Shown here: in pieces, positions 24,398 through 35,614 of the stretch | How the letters are laid out: the number at the start of each line of letters is the position of its first letter | Numbering within the stretch: the stretch's first letter is position 1 | Assembly (NCBI RefSeq): GCF_000296815.2 | Contig: NZ_CAIT01000004.1 | Coordinates: forward strand, 1,014,230-1,078,229 | Reading direction: 5' to 3' | Length of the DNA: 64,000 nucleotides | From: Fibrisoma limi BUZ 3 | Lineage (GTDB): Bacteria; Bacteroidota; Bacteroidia; Cytophagales; Spirosomataceae | The notes under the pieces: model-generated | What the model was told of the DNA's origin: nothing | Databases searched by the model: none | Seen by the model: only the letters and a program-made list of their open reading frames with translations | Program-made: the position numbers and the translations under genes

Positions 24398-25588
24398 TCA
24401 GGTTGACTGCAACAATTCGTAGCTCTGCTGCGCAATTTCAAGCTCTTCATTGGTGGGAACAACCAGAATCTTAACCGGCGAATCGGTTGCGCTGATGTCC
24501 CGGATTTGGCGGGAAGACGTAGTGTTTTTGTCGGGATCGAGGTAGATGTTCAGAAAAGCAAGCTCGTTACAGATCATGGCGCGCATTGTGGCATCGTTCT
24601 CCCCAATACCGGCCGTAAAAATGAGTGCATCCAGGCCATTCAGGATGGCCGCGTAGGCACCAATATACTTTCGCACCCGGTAGGCGTAGAGTTCATAAGC
24701 CAGTGTGGCTGCCTGATCACCCGCTTCCATGGCTTTCCGGATGTCGCGCATATCGCTGAACCCCGTCAGCCCCTGCATGCCCGATTGCTTGTTCAGCAGC
24801 CGATTGACATCGTCCGGACTGTAGCCTCGGCTGATCAGATGGAAAATAACCGCCGGGTCAATATCGCCCGATCGTGTGCCCATCACCAGCCCGGCAAGCG
24901 GACTGAACCCCATGCTCGTATCGACGGACTGCCCGGCCCGGACGGCGGTGATGCTGCTGCCGTTGCCCAGGTGAATGCTGATGAGTTTCGCATCCGGCTT
25001 GTTTAACCAGGCTGCGGCCTTCTTGCTTACGTACCGATGGCTGGTACCGTGGAAGCCGTACACCCGGATGCCTTCCTGGCGGTATAGGGCCTCCGGTATG
25101 GCGTAGCGAAAAGCGTACTCGGGCATGGTCTGGTGGAACGCCGTATCAAAAACCGCGATCTGAGTAGCCCTGGGGAATGTCGTTTCTGCAATCTCAATGC
25201 ACAGATAATTGATGGGGTTGTGGAGTGGGGCGAGTGGAAAAAGCGCTTTGATGGTTTCTTTGACCGCGGGCGTAATGCGGGTGGCACTCGCGAAGCTTTC
25301 TCCGCCGTGCACAACCCGGTGGCCGATGGCTTCGATTACATCGGGCGAACTGATGACGCCCGACACCGGATCGGAGAGCAGTTCCAGCACCCGTTGAAGG
25401 CCAACCGCATGATCGGCGATGGGCTCAGTACGTTCAAGGCGGTCGGCACCCGTAACCTGATGACGAACGAACGAACCGTCCAGTCCAATCCGCTCGACCT
25501 GTCCTACGCACAGGGGCTGGTCGGAGGGCATCGCGAAGAGCTGGTATTTTAACGAACTACTCCCGGAGTTTATAACAAGAATGTGCAT
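24398..25588 (-). CDS. ackA: Acetate kinase
   Basis: The 396-residue protein starts MHILVINSGSSSLKYQLFAM, the family's first phosphate-binding motif. Other conserved blocks are GHRVVHGGESF, FDTAFHQTMPEYAFRYAIP, GFHGTSHRYVSKKAA, HLGNGSSITAVRAGQSVDTS, MGTRSGDIDPAVIFHL and FTAGIGENDATMR. It interconverts acetyl phosphate and ADP with acetate and ATP in the cytoplasm (EC 2.7.2.1). The start at 25588 gives the expected N-terminus; a further upstream ATG would add nine residues overlapping the spacer. It lies 29 bases after pta in the same unit, completing the acetyl-CoA to acetate route. Confidence 0.96.
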   Translation of the reverse strand: MHILVINSGSSSLKYQLFAMPSDQPLCVGQVERIGLDGSFVRHQVTGADRLERTEPIADHAVGLQRVLELLSDPVSGVISSPDVIEAIGHRVVHGGESFASATRITPAVKETIKALFPLAPLHNPINYLCIEIAETTFPRATQIAVFDTAFHQTMPEYAFRYAIPEALYRQEGIRVYGFHGTSHRYVSKKAAAWLNKPDAKLISIHLGNGSSITAVRAGQSVDTSMGFSPLAGLVMGTRSGDIDPAVIFHLISRGYSPDDVNRLLNKQSGMQGLTGFSDMRDIRKAMEAGDQAATLAYELYAYRVRKYIGAYAAILNGLDALIFTAGIGENDATMRAMICNELAFLNIYLDPDKNTTSSRQIRDISATDSPVKILVVPTNEELEIAQQSYELLQST

Positions 25589-25617
25589 GCCGCAAAAGTA
25601 AGTCAATCCGGTCAACG

Positions 25618-27717
25618 TTACGGTGCCTCATCCTGGCACTGGATGGCCGTGATGACCACCGTATTGAAAATGTCATCGACGGTACAGCCCCGGCTCAGGT
25701 CGTTGATAGGTTTGTTGAGGCCCTGTAGCATTGGGCCGATGGCCAGTGCCCCGGTTTCGCGCTGTACGGCTTTGTAGGTATTGTTTCCCGTGTTCAGATC
25801 CGGAAAAATCAGCACACTGGCCCGGCCCGCCACCTCGGAGTTCGGAAGTTTCTGGCTACCCACCGAGGGGTCAACGGCCGCATCGTACTGGATCGGGCCT
25901 TCAATTTTCAGATCGGGCCGTTTCTGACGTACCAGCTCCGTCGCCTGCCGGACTTTTTCGACATCCTCACCCTCTCCCGACGTACCGGATGAGTACGACA
26001 GCATGGCGATACGAGGTTCGATACCGAAGCGGGCGCTGCTTTCGGCCGATGAAATCGCGATTTCGGCCAGTTGCGGAGCGGTCGGGTTGGGGTTCACGGC
26101 GCAGTCGCCAAACACGGAGACGCGCTCCGGCAGGCACATGAAGAACACCGACGACACCAGCGAAACGCCCGGTTTGGTTTTGATGAACTGAAGCGCCGGA
26201 CGAATCGTGTGCTGGGTCGTGTGAATTGCCCCCGATACCATGCCGTCGGCGTGGCCTTTGTAGACCATCATCGTGCCGAAATACGATACGTCCAGCATCA
26301 TATCCCGGGCCATATCCAGCGTTACATTTTTGGCTTTACGCAGTTCATACAGCGTTTCGGCGTAGGATTCGTAGTTTTCCGAGTTAGCCGGATCGATGAT
26401 GCTGACGGAATTGGTATCCAGATTCAGCCCTAACCGCCGGATCGACGTCATCACTTCGGCCGGGTCGCCCAGAATGGTCAGGTTTACTACGTCCTGACTG
26501 ATCAACCGGGCGGCTGCTCTCAGAATCCGGTCATCGTTGCCCTCGGGCAGGACAATGTGCTTCTTCTGGCTTTTAGCCGTTTTAAGCAACTGGTATTGAA
26601 ACATGTGGGGCGTGATGCCCTCCGGCTGGAACGTAACGATCTTATCATCCAGCGCCTTTGTATCTACGTACTTTTCGAATACGTTGATGGCCAGTTCGAT
26701 CTTCTTTCGGTTGTCGGCCGTGATGCGGGAGTGGATGGCCCCGATGGTGGTTGTTGTTTCAAACGTACCTTTCTGCACGCTCAGGATGGGAATGACTGTT
26801 TGCAACCCCTCAATCATGCGGGTGATGGGTTCATCTGGTACGGTTCCGGCCGTCAGCACAATACCCGCAACTTTTGGGTAATTGGCCGACAAATTCGCCT
26901 GGATGGCTCCAATGATGATGTCCCCCCGGTCGCCGGGCGTTACAATCAGGACGTTTTCCTTGATGTAGTTCAGGAAGTTGGGCAGCATCATAGCGCCCGT
27001 CACAAAATTGTCGACCTGATTGGTAAGCAGCTCTTCCCCAAACAGCAACGTAGCGTCAAGCCCGTCTTTGATCTCTTTCATGGTCGGGCTTTGCAACCCT
27101 TTTTCCCAGGGGATAACGGTGATCATGATGTCGGCGGGCAACTGCATCTTCAGCAGCTCTCTGACATCGTCGACCTGTTCAGCTCTGACCCGATTGGCCA
27201 CAATTCCCAGTACCTGTACCTCCCGGGTTTCGAATCCCTGAAGGGCGCTCATAGCGGCACTGATGACCTGAGCCGTTGAACGATTTTCGCCACTGACAAC
27301 GATCAGTACCGGCACGCCCAGGTTTTTAGCAATGGACGCATTTGATTCAAACTCAAACGCGATGCCCTCGCCCAGGTAATCGCTGCCTTCAATGACGGTA
27401 AAATCGTAGCGTTCTTCCTGCTGCTTGTACTTGCTGATAATGGTGTTCAGCATGTCGCCCCGGCCTTCGGACTCCATGTATTGAAGGACTTCCTGCCGGT
27501 TGAAAGCGTACGTATCGTCATAATTGATGGGTAAGGCAAAATAATCCAGAATCGCTTCAATATGTATTTCTTTTCGGCCGGGTGCCTGCTGGGTAATGAT
27601 GGGTTTAAAATAGCCTACATTCTTGGTTTTGCCCAGCAACATATTGACCAGACCCAGGGCGATGAGTGATTTGCCGGTATACGGCTCTACGGAAGCGATG
27701 TAGATTGCTTTTGTCAT
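25618..27717 (-). CDS. pta: Phosphate acetyltransferase (long, two-domain form)
   Basis: The 699-residue protein has the long Pta layout. An N-terminal P-loop domain related to dethiobiotin synthetase (MTKAIYIASVEPYTGKSLIA) is followed by a DRTGG-like domain (about 215-330; VTPGDRGDIIIGAIQANLSA) and a C-terminal PTA domain (about 375-699; KKHIVLPEGNDDRILRAAAR, EGPIQYDAAVDPSVGSQKLP, NTGNNTYKAVQRETGALAIG). It converts acetyl-CoA and phosphate to acetyl phosphate (EC 2.3.1.8). The start at 27717 matches the family N-terminus; longer in-frame starts add an unrelated 53-residue leader. It leads the pta-ackA unit and is divergent from glnN. Confidence 0.96.
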   Translation of the reverse strand: MTKAIYIASVEPYTGKSLIALGLVNMLLGKTKNVGYFKPIITQQAPGRKEIHIEAILDYFALPINYDDTYAFNRQEVLQYMESEGRGDMLNTIISKYKQQEERYDFTVIEGSDYLGEGIAFEFESNASIAKNLGVPVLIVVSGENRSTAQVISAAMSALQGFETREVQVLGIVANRVRAEQVDDVRELLKMQLPADIMITVIPWEKGLQSPTMKEIKDGLDATLLFGEELLTNQVDNFVTGAMMLPNFLNYIKENVLIVTPGDRGDIIIGAIQANLSANYPKVAGIVLTAGTVPDEPITRMIEGLQTVIPILSVQKGTFETTTTIGAIHSRITADNRKKIELAINVFEKYVDTKALDDKIVTFQPEGITPHMFQYQLLKTAKSQKKHIVLPEGNDDRILRAAARLISQDVVNLTILGDPAEVMTSIRRLGLNLDTNSVSIIDPANSENYESYAETLYELRKAKNVTLDMARDMMLDVSYFGTMMVYKGHADGMVSGAIHTTQHTIRPALQFIKTKPGVSLVSSVFFMCLPERVSVFGDCAVNPNPTAPQLAEIAISSAESSARFGIEPRIAMLSYSSGTSGEGEDVEKVRQATELVRQKRPDLKIEGPIQYDAAVDPSVGSQKLPNSEVAGRASVLIFPDLNTGNNTYKAVQRETGALAIGPMLQGLNKPINDLSRGCTVDDIFNTVVITAIQCQDEAP

Positions 27718-28020
27718 GCTGTTTGAATGGATGTCCGAGCGTCCTGGATCGGCAACCGGTTGTCTGTAAGTAGCAACCAGTTCAGACCCTATCTGGTTGT
27801 GTGTCGCCGGGCCAGAACACGGTATATATTTTGTAGCGGGCCGTCTTGTTTGGTGTGGATCGGCCTGATCGGACAACGTCGCGGGGCAAGATAAGCCGGA
27901 AATTCCTGTTCACAAGAGCCTGCTCGATACGTCGGACGCCTACTTTTGACGGCGTTGTTGAAAAACAGTCCGAAGGTGACTAAGTTTGACGTATTGTAGC
28001 CAAAACCATCCTTTCCGCGA
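27718..28020. other. Intergenic region between divergent pta and glnN
   Basis: This stretch of 303 bases holds the regulatory sites of two divergent metabolic genes. I see one good promoter for glnN (listed separately). No convincing pta promoter, RNA gene or small coding sequence was recognised. Confidence 0.6.
27958..27988 (+). promoter_or_regulatory. Bacteroidota-type promoter of glnN
   Basis: TTG at 27958-27960 is followed after exactly 20 bases by TAAGTTTG (27981-27988), a full match to the Bacteroidota -33/-7 consensus (TTG, TAnnTTTG). Transcription would start about 27995, giving a short leader before the ATG at 28021. Confidence 0.65.
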
Positions 28021-30210
<2,190 letters not shown>

Positions 30211-30220
30211 GTTGGGTTAA

Positions 30221-30261
30221 GCAAACGTGCCGGGTAGAAAAGCCCGGCACGTTTGCTTTTT
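30221..30261 (+). terminator. Rho-independent terminator of glnN
   Basis: A perfect 14-base stem, GCAAACGTGCCGGG (30221-30234) with its complement (30243-30256), an 8-base loop and a run of five T. It begins 10 bases after the glnN stop. Confidence 0.92.
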
Positions 30262-30287
30262 ATAAGGTCCTGTAAATCACTGTCCGT

Positions 30288-31490
30288 ATGCGATTTTCGG
30301 TCTTGACCTTCCTGCAGGAACTTACCGCTCTGCCGCACCGTGGTGCCGCCACGCCCTGCGAACGGGAAGCGGCTGCCCTGATCGGCACGTACCTGACCGA
30401 CATGGGCGCTACGGTACGCACGGAACCGTTCCGAACACCGAAGACCTACGTAACGGTGGTCTACTGGCTCATCGGGGGCCTGCTGCTGGGGTTGGTGCTG
30501 GTGTCGGCTGGCAGTCCGCTTGTCCGGTGGCTGGGTGTCGGTATCACCTGGGCGTTCGTCGGGCTGGCCTGGTTGTTCTTCAACTGGCGGTACTCGCCCG
30601 TTACCCGGTTTCCGGTGCAGCATACTGCCAACAACGTAATCGGGCACTGGCCCGCATCGGCCGGGACCGAGGTTCAACACAAGGTAATCCTGATGGCTCA
30701 TTACGATACGGCTCCGGTGTCGCTGCTGTACGGTGCCCGGCAGGTGAATAATTTTCGGGCATCGCTCATCGTATCGCTTTGCCTGATGGTATTGGTAGCC
30801 GGAGCCGCAACGCTCGAAGCCCTGGGAAACACCTTGCCCCTGCTGACGTACCTTCGCTACGGATGCATCGTTTATTTTTCAGGGCAGGCTCTGCTCAGCA
30901 CCGTTGGGTATTACCTCCATGGGTACACCAACGGGGCCAGCGACAACGCCACCGGGGTAACGGCTGCGCTGGCAACCGCCGACCGGCTCCGGCTGGCCGA
31001 TCTGCCCGGGCTTGATCTGGAGGTGGTGCTGACCAGCGCTGAGGAAGTGGGTATGATCGGGGCGCATCAGTACGTCCGGCGGCACCGAACCGACTGGAAC
31101 CGGGACCGGACAATGGTCGTCAACTTCGATACGCTGGGGGCCGGAACGCTGACCGTGATCGAACAAACCGGCACCGTCGAGGTTATCAACTATGACAGTG
31201 TGGCCACGCAGCTTGCCCGGGTGCAGGTCGAATCCGCTCCGTTTCGGGAGCGGGCAAAAGTAGGACGCTGGCATACAGCTGACTTTGATAGCATCTGGTT
31301 TGTACGGGCCGGAATCCCGACACTGAGCCTGTGCGCGCTCGATGACGCCGGCCAGATGCCACGCATTCATCAGCCCGGCGATACGCTCGCGCCGGTAGAC
31401 ACACAGCCGCTGCTTACGGCCGTTGATCTGGCAGAAGTGGTTGTGCAGCAATGGATAAGCCGACAGGCCGTTCGCTCATCGCTGTATTAA
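30288..31490 (+). CDS. Membrane-bound M28-family metallopeptidase
   Basis: The 400-residue protein carries the M28 two-zinc set: VILMAHYDT (His138, Asp140), NGASDNATG (bridging Asp219), SAEEVG (Glu252/Glu253), VVNFDTLG (Asp281) and a final His in RIHQPGDT. Hydrophobic helices are inserted before and inside the peptidase domain (about 54-100 and 157-210), so the enzyme is membrane-embedded, unlike soluble secreted M28 aminopeptidases; which face holds the active site is not clear. No signal peptide is present. It begins 27 bases after the glnN terminator and appears to be transcribed alone. Substrate unknown; aminopeptidase activity is the usual one in this family. Confidence 0.85.
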   Translation: MRFSVLTFLQELTALPHRGAATPCEREAAALIGTYLTDMGATVRTEPFRTPKTYVTVVYWLIGGLLLGLVLVSAGSPLVRWLGVGITWAFVGLAWLFFNWRYSPVTRFPVQHTANNVIGHWPASAGTEVQHKVILMAHYDTAPVSLLYGARQVNNFRASLIVSLCLMVLVAGAATLEALGNTLPLLTYLRYGCIVYFSGQALLSTVGYYLHGYTNGASDNATGVTAALATADRLRLADLPGLDLEVVLTSAEEVGMIGAHQYVRRHRTDWNRDRTMVVNFDTLGAGTLTVIEQTGTVEVINYDSVATQLARVQVESAPFRERAKVGRWHTADFDSIWFVRAGIPTLSLCALDDAGQMPRIHQPGDTLAPVDTQPLLTAVDLAEVVVQQWISRQAVRSSLY

Positions 31491-31587
31491 AAAATCAGGT
31501 AGTCTAATACATACGTTTGTTAAGAGGAGCATGAGACAGTAGCTTTACGGAATTATTAGTTAAATTAATTGCAAATCGAGTAATCGT

Positions 31588-32151
31588 ATGGCTACGTATA
31601 AAAACGAGGGCTATGATCCTCAGGAAATACAAGCCCTCAAAGACGAATGCCGCCAGGCTGGTAGGTCGTTCGTTTACGTTGAGGATGACGATCTGGACGT
31701 ACTGGAATCCGGTGAATGTGTGCATGTTCAGTTCCCCGGTCAGTACAAAGGACAGGAAGTAATTTATGATGCGCTGATCTATACTCTCCGGCTTCATCAC
31801 AGCAGCATGGTGTACGAAATGGCCGTCGATCAGGTGAAAAAAACGTTTCCTGAATATGTACCGCCCGAAGATCGGCAGCCTGGCTACCGCATTTCGCCCG
31901 AGGATGAAGAGGAAGCCGAAATGGCCCTGACCGAAATCATCGAAGAGATCGAGGAAACCGAAACCGTGAAGGTGCAGGAACACGTCGAGATTGACACCGA
32001 GTTCGACTACGGCATCAGCCTGGATGTGTGCCTGAACACGGAGGAGATTACCGACGAAGTGGTCGAAAACTTCATCCGGAATTTCAACAGCAACGCGCTG
32101 TCTCTGGACAATACGCTCTATTCGTTCACGAGCGACGCTCAGGAAGAGTAA
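31588..32151 (+). CDS. Acidic cytoplasmic protein of unknown function
   Basis: The 187-residue protein has no signal peptide or membrane helix. It is strongly acidic, above all at residues 105-135 (SPEDEEEAEMALTEIIEEIE). The first half (YDPQEIQALKDECRQAGRSF, FVYVEDDDLDVLESGECVHV, FPGQYKGQEVIYDALIYTLR) looks like a compact mixed alpha/beta fold, and the C-terminal part has a regular pattern (ISLDVCLNTEEITDEVVENF). I do not recognise a family. It sits alone, 97 bases after the peptidase gene and before a dispersed-type palindrome. No function is proposed. Confidence 0.72.
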   Translation: MATYKNEGYDPQEIQALKDECRQAGRSFVYVEDDDLDVLESGECVHVQFPGQYKGQEVIYDALIYTLRLHHSSMVYEMAVDQVKKTFPEYVPPEDRQPGYRISPEDEEEAEMALTEIIEEIEETETVKVQEHVEIDTEFDYGISLDVCLNTEEITDEVVENFIRNFNSNALSLDNTLYSFTSDAQEE

Positions 32152-32516
32152 CGTACCCGGTTCAGAATTTAACGTTTGACGTTTAAGGTTTGGCTTTGTA
32201 GACTTTGAACGTCAAACGTTGCCCTTACTTATGCCCCTATCGTTGCTACCGGCCCCTTCGTAGCAACCCGCCGTCAACGCAGCCATTTATCGCCTGAATC
32301 CACGGCTGGCGTTTTATTCCAATTGATGGTCGGAGATTCATCATCGCATACATACACTCCAATCAAGCCTTATGGCGGTTCAGCCGGTTTACCGCTGAAT
32401 AAAAACTACTGCTTTTTAATTTTATGAACGCAAACGGAGCAGCCCGTTCATAAATAATTGCTTAACGTAGTACATTAATAGCTGCTGGTGTACATACAGT
32501 GTACGACTGGTGTAGT
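32152..32516. other. Long intergenic region before the signalling island
   Basis: Apart from the palindrome at 32171-32220, these 365 bases show no open reading frame of note, no recognisable RNA gene and no clear TAnnTTTG promoter for the kinase gene that follows. Confidence 0.5.
32171..32220. repeat. Palindromic repeat after the acidic-protein gene
   Basis: Arms AACGTTTGACGTTTAA (32171-32186) and TTGAACGTCAAACGTT (32205-32220) pair at 15 of 16 positions around an 18-base loop. There is no T-tract. The AACGTT-rich arms resemble simple palindromic intergenic repeats; a terminator role is possible. Confidence 0.55.
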
Positions 32517-33563
32517 ATGGAACGCCCAAACGACAAATGGCTTCAGCGAATCATTATTCCAGTTCTGCTTCTGGTAGCTAACGCAGCCTACTGGGAGGAG
32601 TACGACAGCCTGTGGCGGTATCTGGGGTGGTCGCTGGTAGGTATTCTGTACGTTCAACTGGTATGGGAGCGGCTGGTCGAGTGGATGCTGAAGATTCGGG
32701 AGCGCTACCCGGACATCAAACAAACCCGAATACGCATCGCCCTGACGTTTCTGGGATATATAGGTATTGCCGGACTGGCCCAGGCCTTATTCGTGGCGGT
32801 TGCCTCACAAACGGCCTGGGCTGCGGCTCCACTAACTACTCGCGAGTTTATCGTTCATCTGCTGGTTGGGCAACTGGCCGTTGTTGTAACGGGGGCTGTC
32901 TACGAAACACTGTATTTCCTCAACAAATACCGCGATGCCGTTCAGGAAGCTGAAATTGTGCAGAAAGTAACGCTACAAAACCAGTACGATTGCCTGAAAA
33001 ACCAGATCAACCCACACTTTCTGTTCAACTCGCTGTCGGCCTTGTCGGCGCTGATTAGTGAGGACAAACAACGGGCGACGGAGTTTCTGGACGAGATGGC
33101 GAGTGTGTACCGGTATCTGCTGCAGGCGGGGCAACGCCCATTGGTGTCAATCCAGACCGAAACGGCGTTTATCCGGTCGTTCCTGCACCTGCTCGAAGCC
33201 CGTTATGGAACGGCCCTGCGCTGGCAGGTGGCCATCAGCAACGACCTGACCGAAAGCATGCTGCCACCCCTGACGTTTCAGACGCTGGTTGAGAATGCGC
33301 TCCGCCATAACGTACTGCTGCCGGATCAGCCACTGGTCATCACAATCCAATCAACCGACGACGGTCACGTCGAAGTGGTTAACAACATTCAGCGCAAGAG
33401 CGTACAGGTTCAGACCCGACCAACGGGTTTGACCGACCTCATTGCCCGGTACAAAGCACTTGAATTTCCCCGGCTCGTAATCAGCGACGATAACGGGTAT
33501 TTCACGGTCCGGCTGCCGGTGTTGTCGAAAAAACAGGCCGACGCGCTGGTCAATGCCGCCTGA
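32517..33563 (+). CDS. LytS/YehU-type sensor histidine kinase (first of tandem pair)
   Basis: The 348-residue protein has about four membrane helices in residues 10-135, a short coiled linker, then the His_kinase domain (LKNQINPHFLFNSLSALSAL, with the phosphoacceptor His at about 167) and an HATPase domain (PPLTFQTLVENALRHNVLLP; RPTGLTDLIARYKALEF). The membrane part has no large periplasmic loop, so the signal is probably sensed in or near the membrane. The start at 32517 (MERPNDKW) is preferred over an ATG six codons upstream. The next gene is a paralogue 67 bases on and the LytTR regulator follows, so these three probably form one system. Confidence 0.9.
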   Translation: MERPNDKWLQRIIIPVLLLVANAAYWEEYDSLWRYLGWSLVGILYVQLVWERLVEWMLKIRERYPDIKQTRIRIALTFLGYIGIAGLAQALFVAVASQTAWAAAPLTTREFIVHLLVGQLAVVVTGAVYETLYFLNKYRDAVQEAEIVQKVTLQNQYDCLKNQINPHFLFNSLSALSALISEDKQRATEFLDEMASVYRYLLQAGQRPLVSIQTETAFIRSFLHLLEARYGTALRWQVAISNDLTESMLPPLTFQTLVENALRHNVLLPDQPLVITIQSTDDGHVEVVNNIQRKSVQVQTRPTGLTDLIARYKALEFPRLVISDDNGYFTVRLPVLSKKQADALVNAA

Positions 33564-33630
33564 ATAGCGAGTCGTAAGGAAATCGCACACCCAAAACGTT
33601 AAAAAGTACAGCCACGCTGCTTACAGACGT

Positions 33631-34674
33631 ATGAAGATGCCCCAATTTACCAAGCAGGATACCTGGATTGCGCTGTCTCTCCTGCCGGTTTACTACGGGC
33701 TGATGAATTATTTTCTGTTTGGAGCCAGGTACATTCAGCGGCTGGACATTTTTCTGCTGTCGACGCTGGTTACGGTGCTCATCTGGACACCGATTTACTT
33801 TCTCCACGCCGTACCGGCCATTTACCTGCGCAACCGCTTCCCGGAAATCCGGCATACGTGGCTGCGGCTCCTGTTTGCCCTGAGTGCGCACATCCTCATG
33901 TCGTGGGCTACCGTACTGCTGTTTTTCTACGGGTACGACTGGATCGGATTTCCGGGCTATACCTTCGATGCAACCCGGCTGCGGTGGGCCATGACGGTGA
34001 GTATTGCGGGCAACGTCGTGGCTAACATCGTGCACGAGAGTGTGTACATTTTTGAAAAATGGACTGAAACCCTGCAGGAGACTGAACGCCTTAAAAAAGC
34101 TAATCTGCAAAGTCAGTTTGAAGGCCTTAAAAACCAGGTAAACCCCCATTTTCTGTTCAACAGCCTCAATACGCTCTCGTCGCTGATTGAGGAGGACACC
34201 GAGCAGGCTGAGCGGTTTATTGAGGAGATGAGCAGCGTGTACCGGTACCTGCTCCGCAGCAATGAAACCGAACTGACAACCCTGGCGGCCGAGATGCAGT
34301 TTGCCAACTCGTACTTTCACCTGCTGCGCACCCGCTACGGAGAGCATATTCAGCTTGAACAGGCTGTCGATGCTCAGTATAATGCGTATCTGCTGCCGCC
34401 ATTGACGCTTCAATTGCTGCTCGAAAACGTAGTGAAGCATAATGTAATTCTGCCCGATCAGCCCCTGTTCATCCGGATCGAAACGAAAACCACGGGCGAA
34501 CTGGTGGTAAAGAACAATCTGCAACGTCGGCGGGTGCGGGTGTTATCAAATCAGGTAGGGCTGGCCAATATTGCTACCAAATACGAACTACTGGGCCGGG
34601 GCAACGTTGTGGTACAGGATGACAGTCAATTCTTCACCGTCACACTCCCGTTACTGCGCCCGGCGTCGCGCTGA
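33631..34674 (+). CDS. LytS/YehU-type sensor histidine kinase (second of tandem pair)
   Basis: The 347-residue protein repeats the layout of the preceding gene: four membrane helices (to about residue 140), a linker (EKWTETLQETERLKKANLQS), the kinase core (LKNQVNPHFLFNSLNTLSSL, His173) and an HATPase domain (LPPLTLQLLLENVVKHNVIL; NQVGLANIATKYELLGRGNV). The two kinases differ most in the membrane part, so they may sense different signals or form a heterodimer. It lies 139 bases before the LytTR regulator gene, its likely partner. Confidence 0.9.
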   Translation: MKMPQFTKQDTWIALSLLPVYYGLMNYFLFGARYIQRLDIFLLSTLVTVLIWTPIYFLHAVPAIYLRNRFPEIRHTWLRLLFALSAHILMSWATVLLFFYGYDWIGFPGYTFDATRLRWAMTVSIAGNVVANIVHESVYIFEKWTETLQETERLKKANLQSQFEGLKNQVNPHFLFNSLNTLSSLIEEDTEQAERFIEEMSSVYRYLLRSNETELTTLAAEMQFANSYFHLLRTRYGEHIQLEQAVDAQYNAYLLPPLTLQLLLENVVKHNVILPDQPLFIRIETKTTGELVVKNNLQRRRVRVLSNQVGLANIATKYELLGRGNVVVQDDSQFFTVTLPLLRPASR

Positions 34675-34813
34675 TACAATTCATAACCACTTCCCGCCGG
34701 TTCAACCGGCTGTTTGTCGGATTGGTCAACTACGGCGTTGAATTCCGCCGGATTCTATACGTATCTTTAGACATGTTTCCACGCGCATCACACCAACCTA
34801 ACTCAGACCGACG

Positions 34814-35614
34814 ATGAACGTACTCCTGATTGAAGACGAAGAACTGGCTGTTCGCAAACTGACCAAACTCCTGCTGGAAGTGGATACGAGCGTTCAGGTC
34901 GTGGGTACAGCGGCCAGCGTTCGGGCATCGGTAGACTGGTTGCAGAACCACCCAACGCCGGACCTGATCCTGATGGATATCGAACTGGCCGACGGACAGA
35001 GCTTTGAAATATTTGAGCAGACGACCGTTAAAGCCCCGGTCATTTTCACGACTTCGTACGATGAATACGCGCTGCGGGCCTTCAAAGTCAACAGCATCGA
35101 CTACCTGCTGAAACCCATTAAGCGGCAGGAACTCGAAGCGAGTCTCGACAAGCATCGTCGGCTACGGAGCCAGGCTGATTCGGAAGGGGTGGAGTTGACC
35201 AGTACGCCCGATCAGGGCCGGATGGCCATTGATGCGCTGGTGCAGCAGCTCCGACAGCAGATCCAGCCCGCCGAATACCGCAAGCGGTTTTTGGTGAAGC
35301 ACCTGTCGCAGTGGATGCCGGTCGAGGTAGCTGACATTGCCTATTTCTATTCAGAAGAGGGCGTTAGCCTGTTCCGCACCCGGTCGAATCAGAAATTCTC
35401 GGTGGATTATACGCTGGATGAGCTGGAATCGATGCTCGACCCCAGCCATTTTTTCCGGGCCAACCGCCAGTTCATTGTCGATATCAACAGCGTACAGCAG
35501 ATTCACCCGTATTTTAACAATAAACTGAAGCTGTCGCTGCGGCCTACTACGGATGATGAGGTACTCGTCAGCCGCGAACGGGCTACTGAGTTTAAGAAGT
35601 GGATGGGGAAGTAA
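34814..35614 (+). CDS. LytTR-family response regulator
   Basis: The 266-residue protein has a receiver domain (MNVLLIEDEELAVRKLTKLL; phosphoacceptor Asp55 in LILMDIEL; later TTSYDEYALRAFKVNSIDYL and the switch Lys in LLKPIKR) and a C-terminal LytTR DNA-binding domain (about 165-266; WMPVEVADIAYFYSEEGVSL, LDELESMLDPSHFFRANRQF, LSLRPTTDDEVLVSRERATE). LytTR proteins bind direct repeats upstream of target genes. It is paired with the two LytS-type kinases before it. Its last 23 bases overlap the convergent SRPBCC gene. Confidence 0.93.
   Translation: MNVLLIEDEELAVRKLTKLLLEVDTSVQVVGTAASVRASVDWLQNHPTPDLILMDIELADGQSFEIFEQTTVKAPVIFTTSYDEYALRAFKVNSIDYLLKPIKRQELEASLDKHRRLRSQADSEGVELTSTPDQGRMAIDALVQQLRQQIQPAEYRKRFLVKHLSQWMPVEVADIAYFYSEEGVSLFRTRSNQKFSVDYTLDELESMLDPSHFFRANRQFIVDINSVQQIHPYFNNKLKLSLRPTTDDEVLVSRERATEFKKWMGK

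Noticed and set aside
27718..28020. Possible riboswitch or small RNA upstream of glnN
   Set aside because: No conserved riboswitch core or strong structured leader was seen; the promoter places the start only about 26 bases before the ATG.
33550..34524. Open frame of 324 codons on the minus strand opposite the second LytS-type kinase
   Set aside because: It is a shadow of a well-supported kinase gene.
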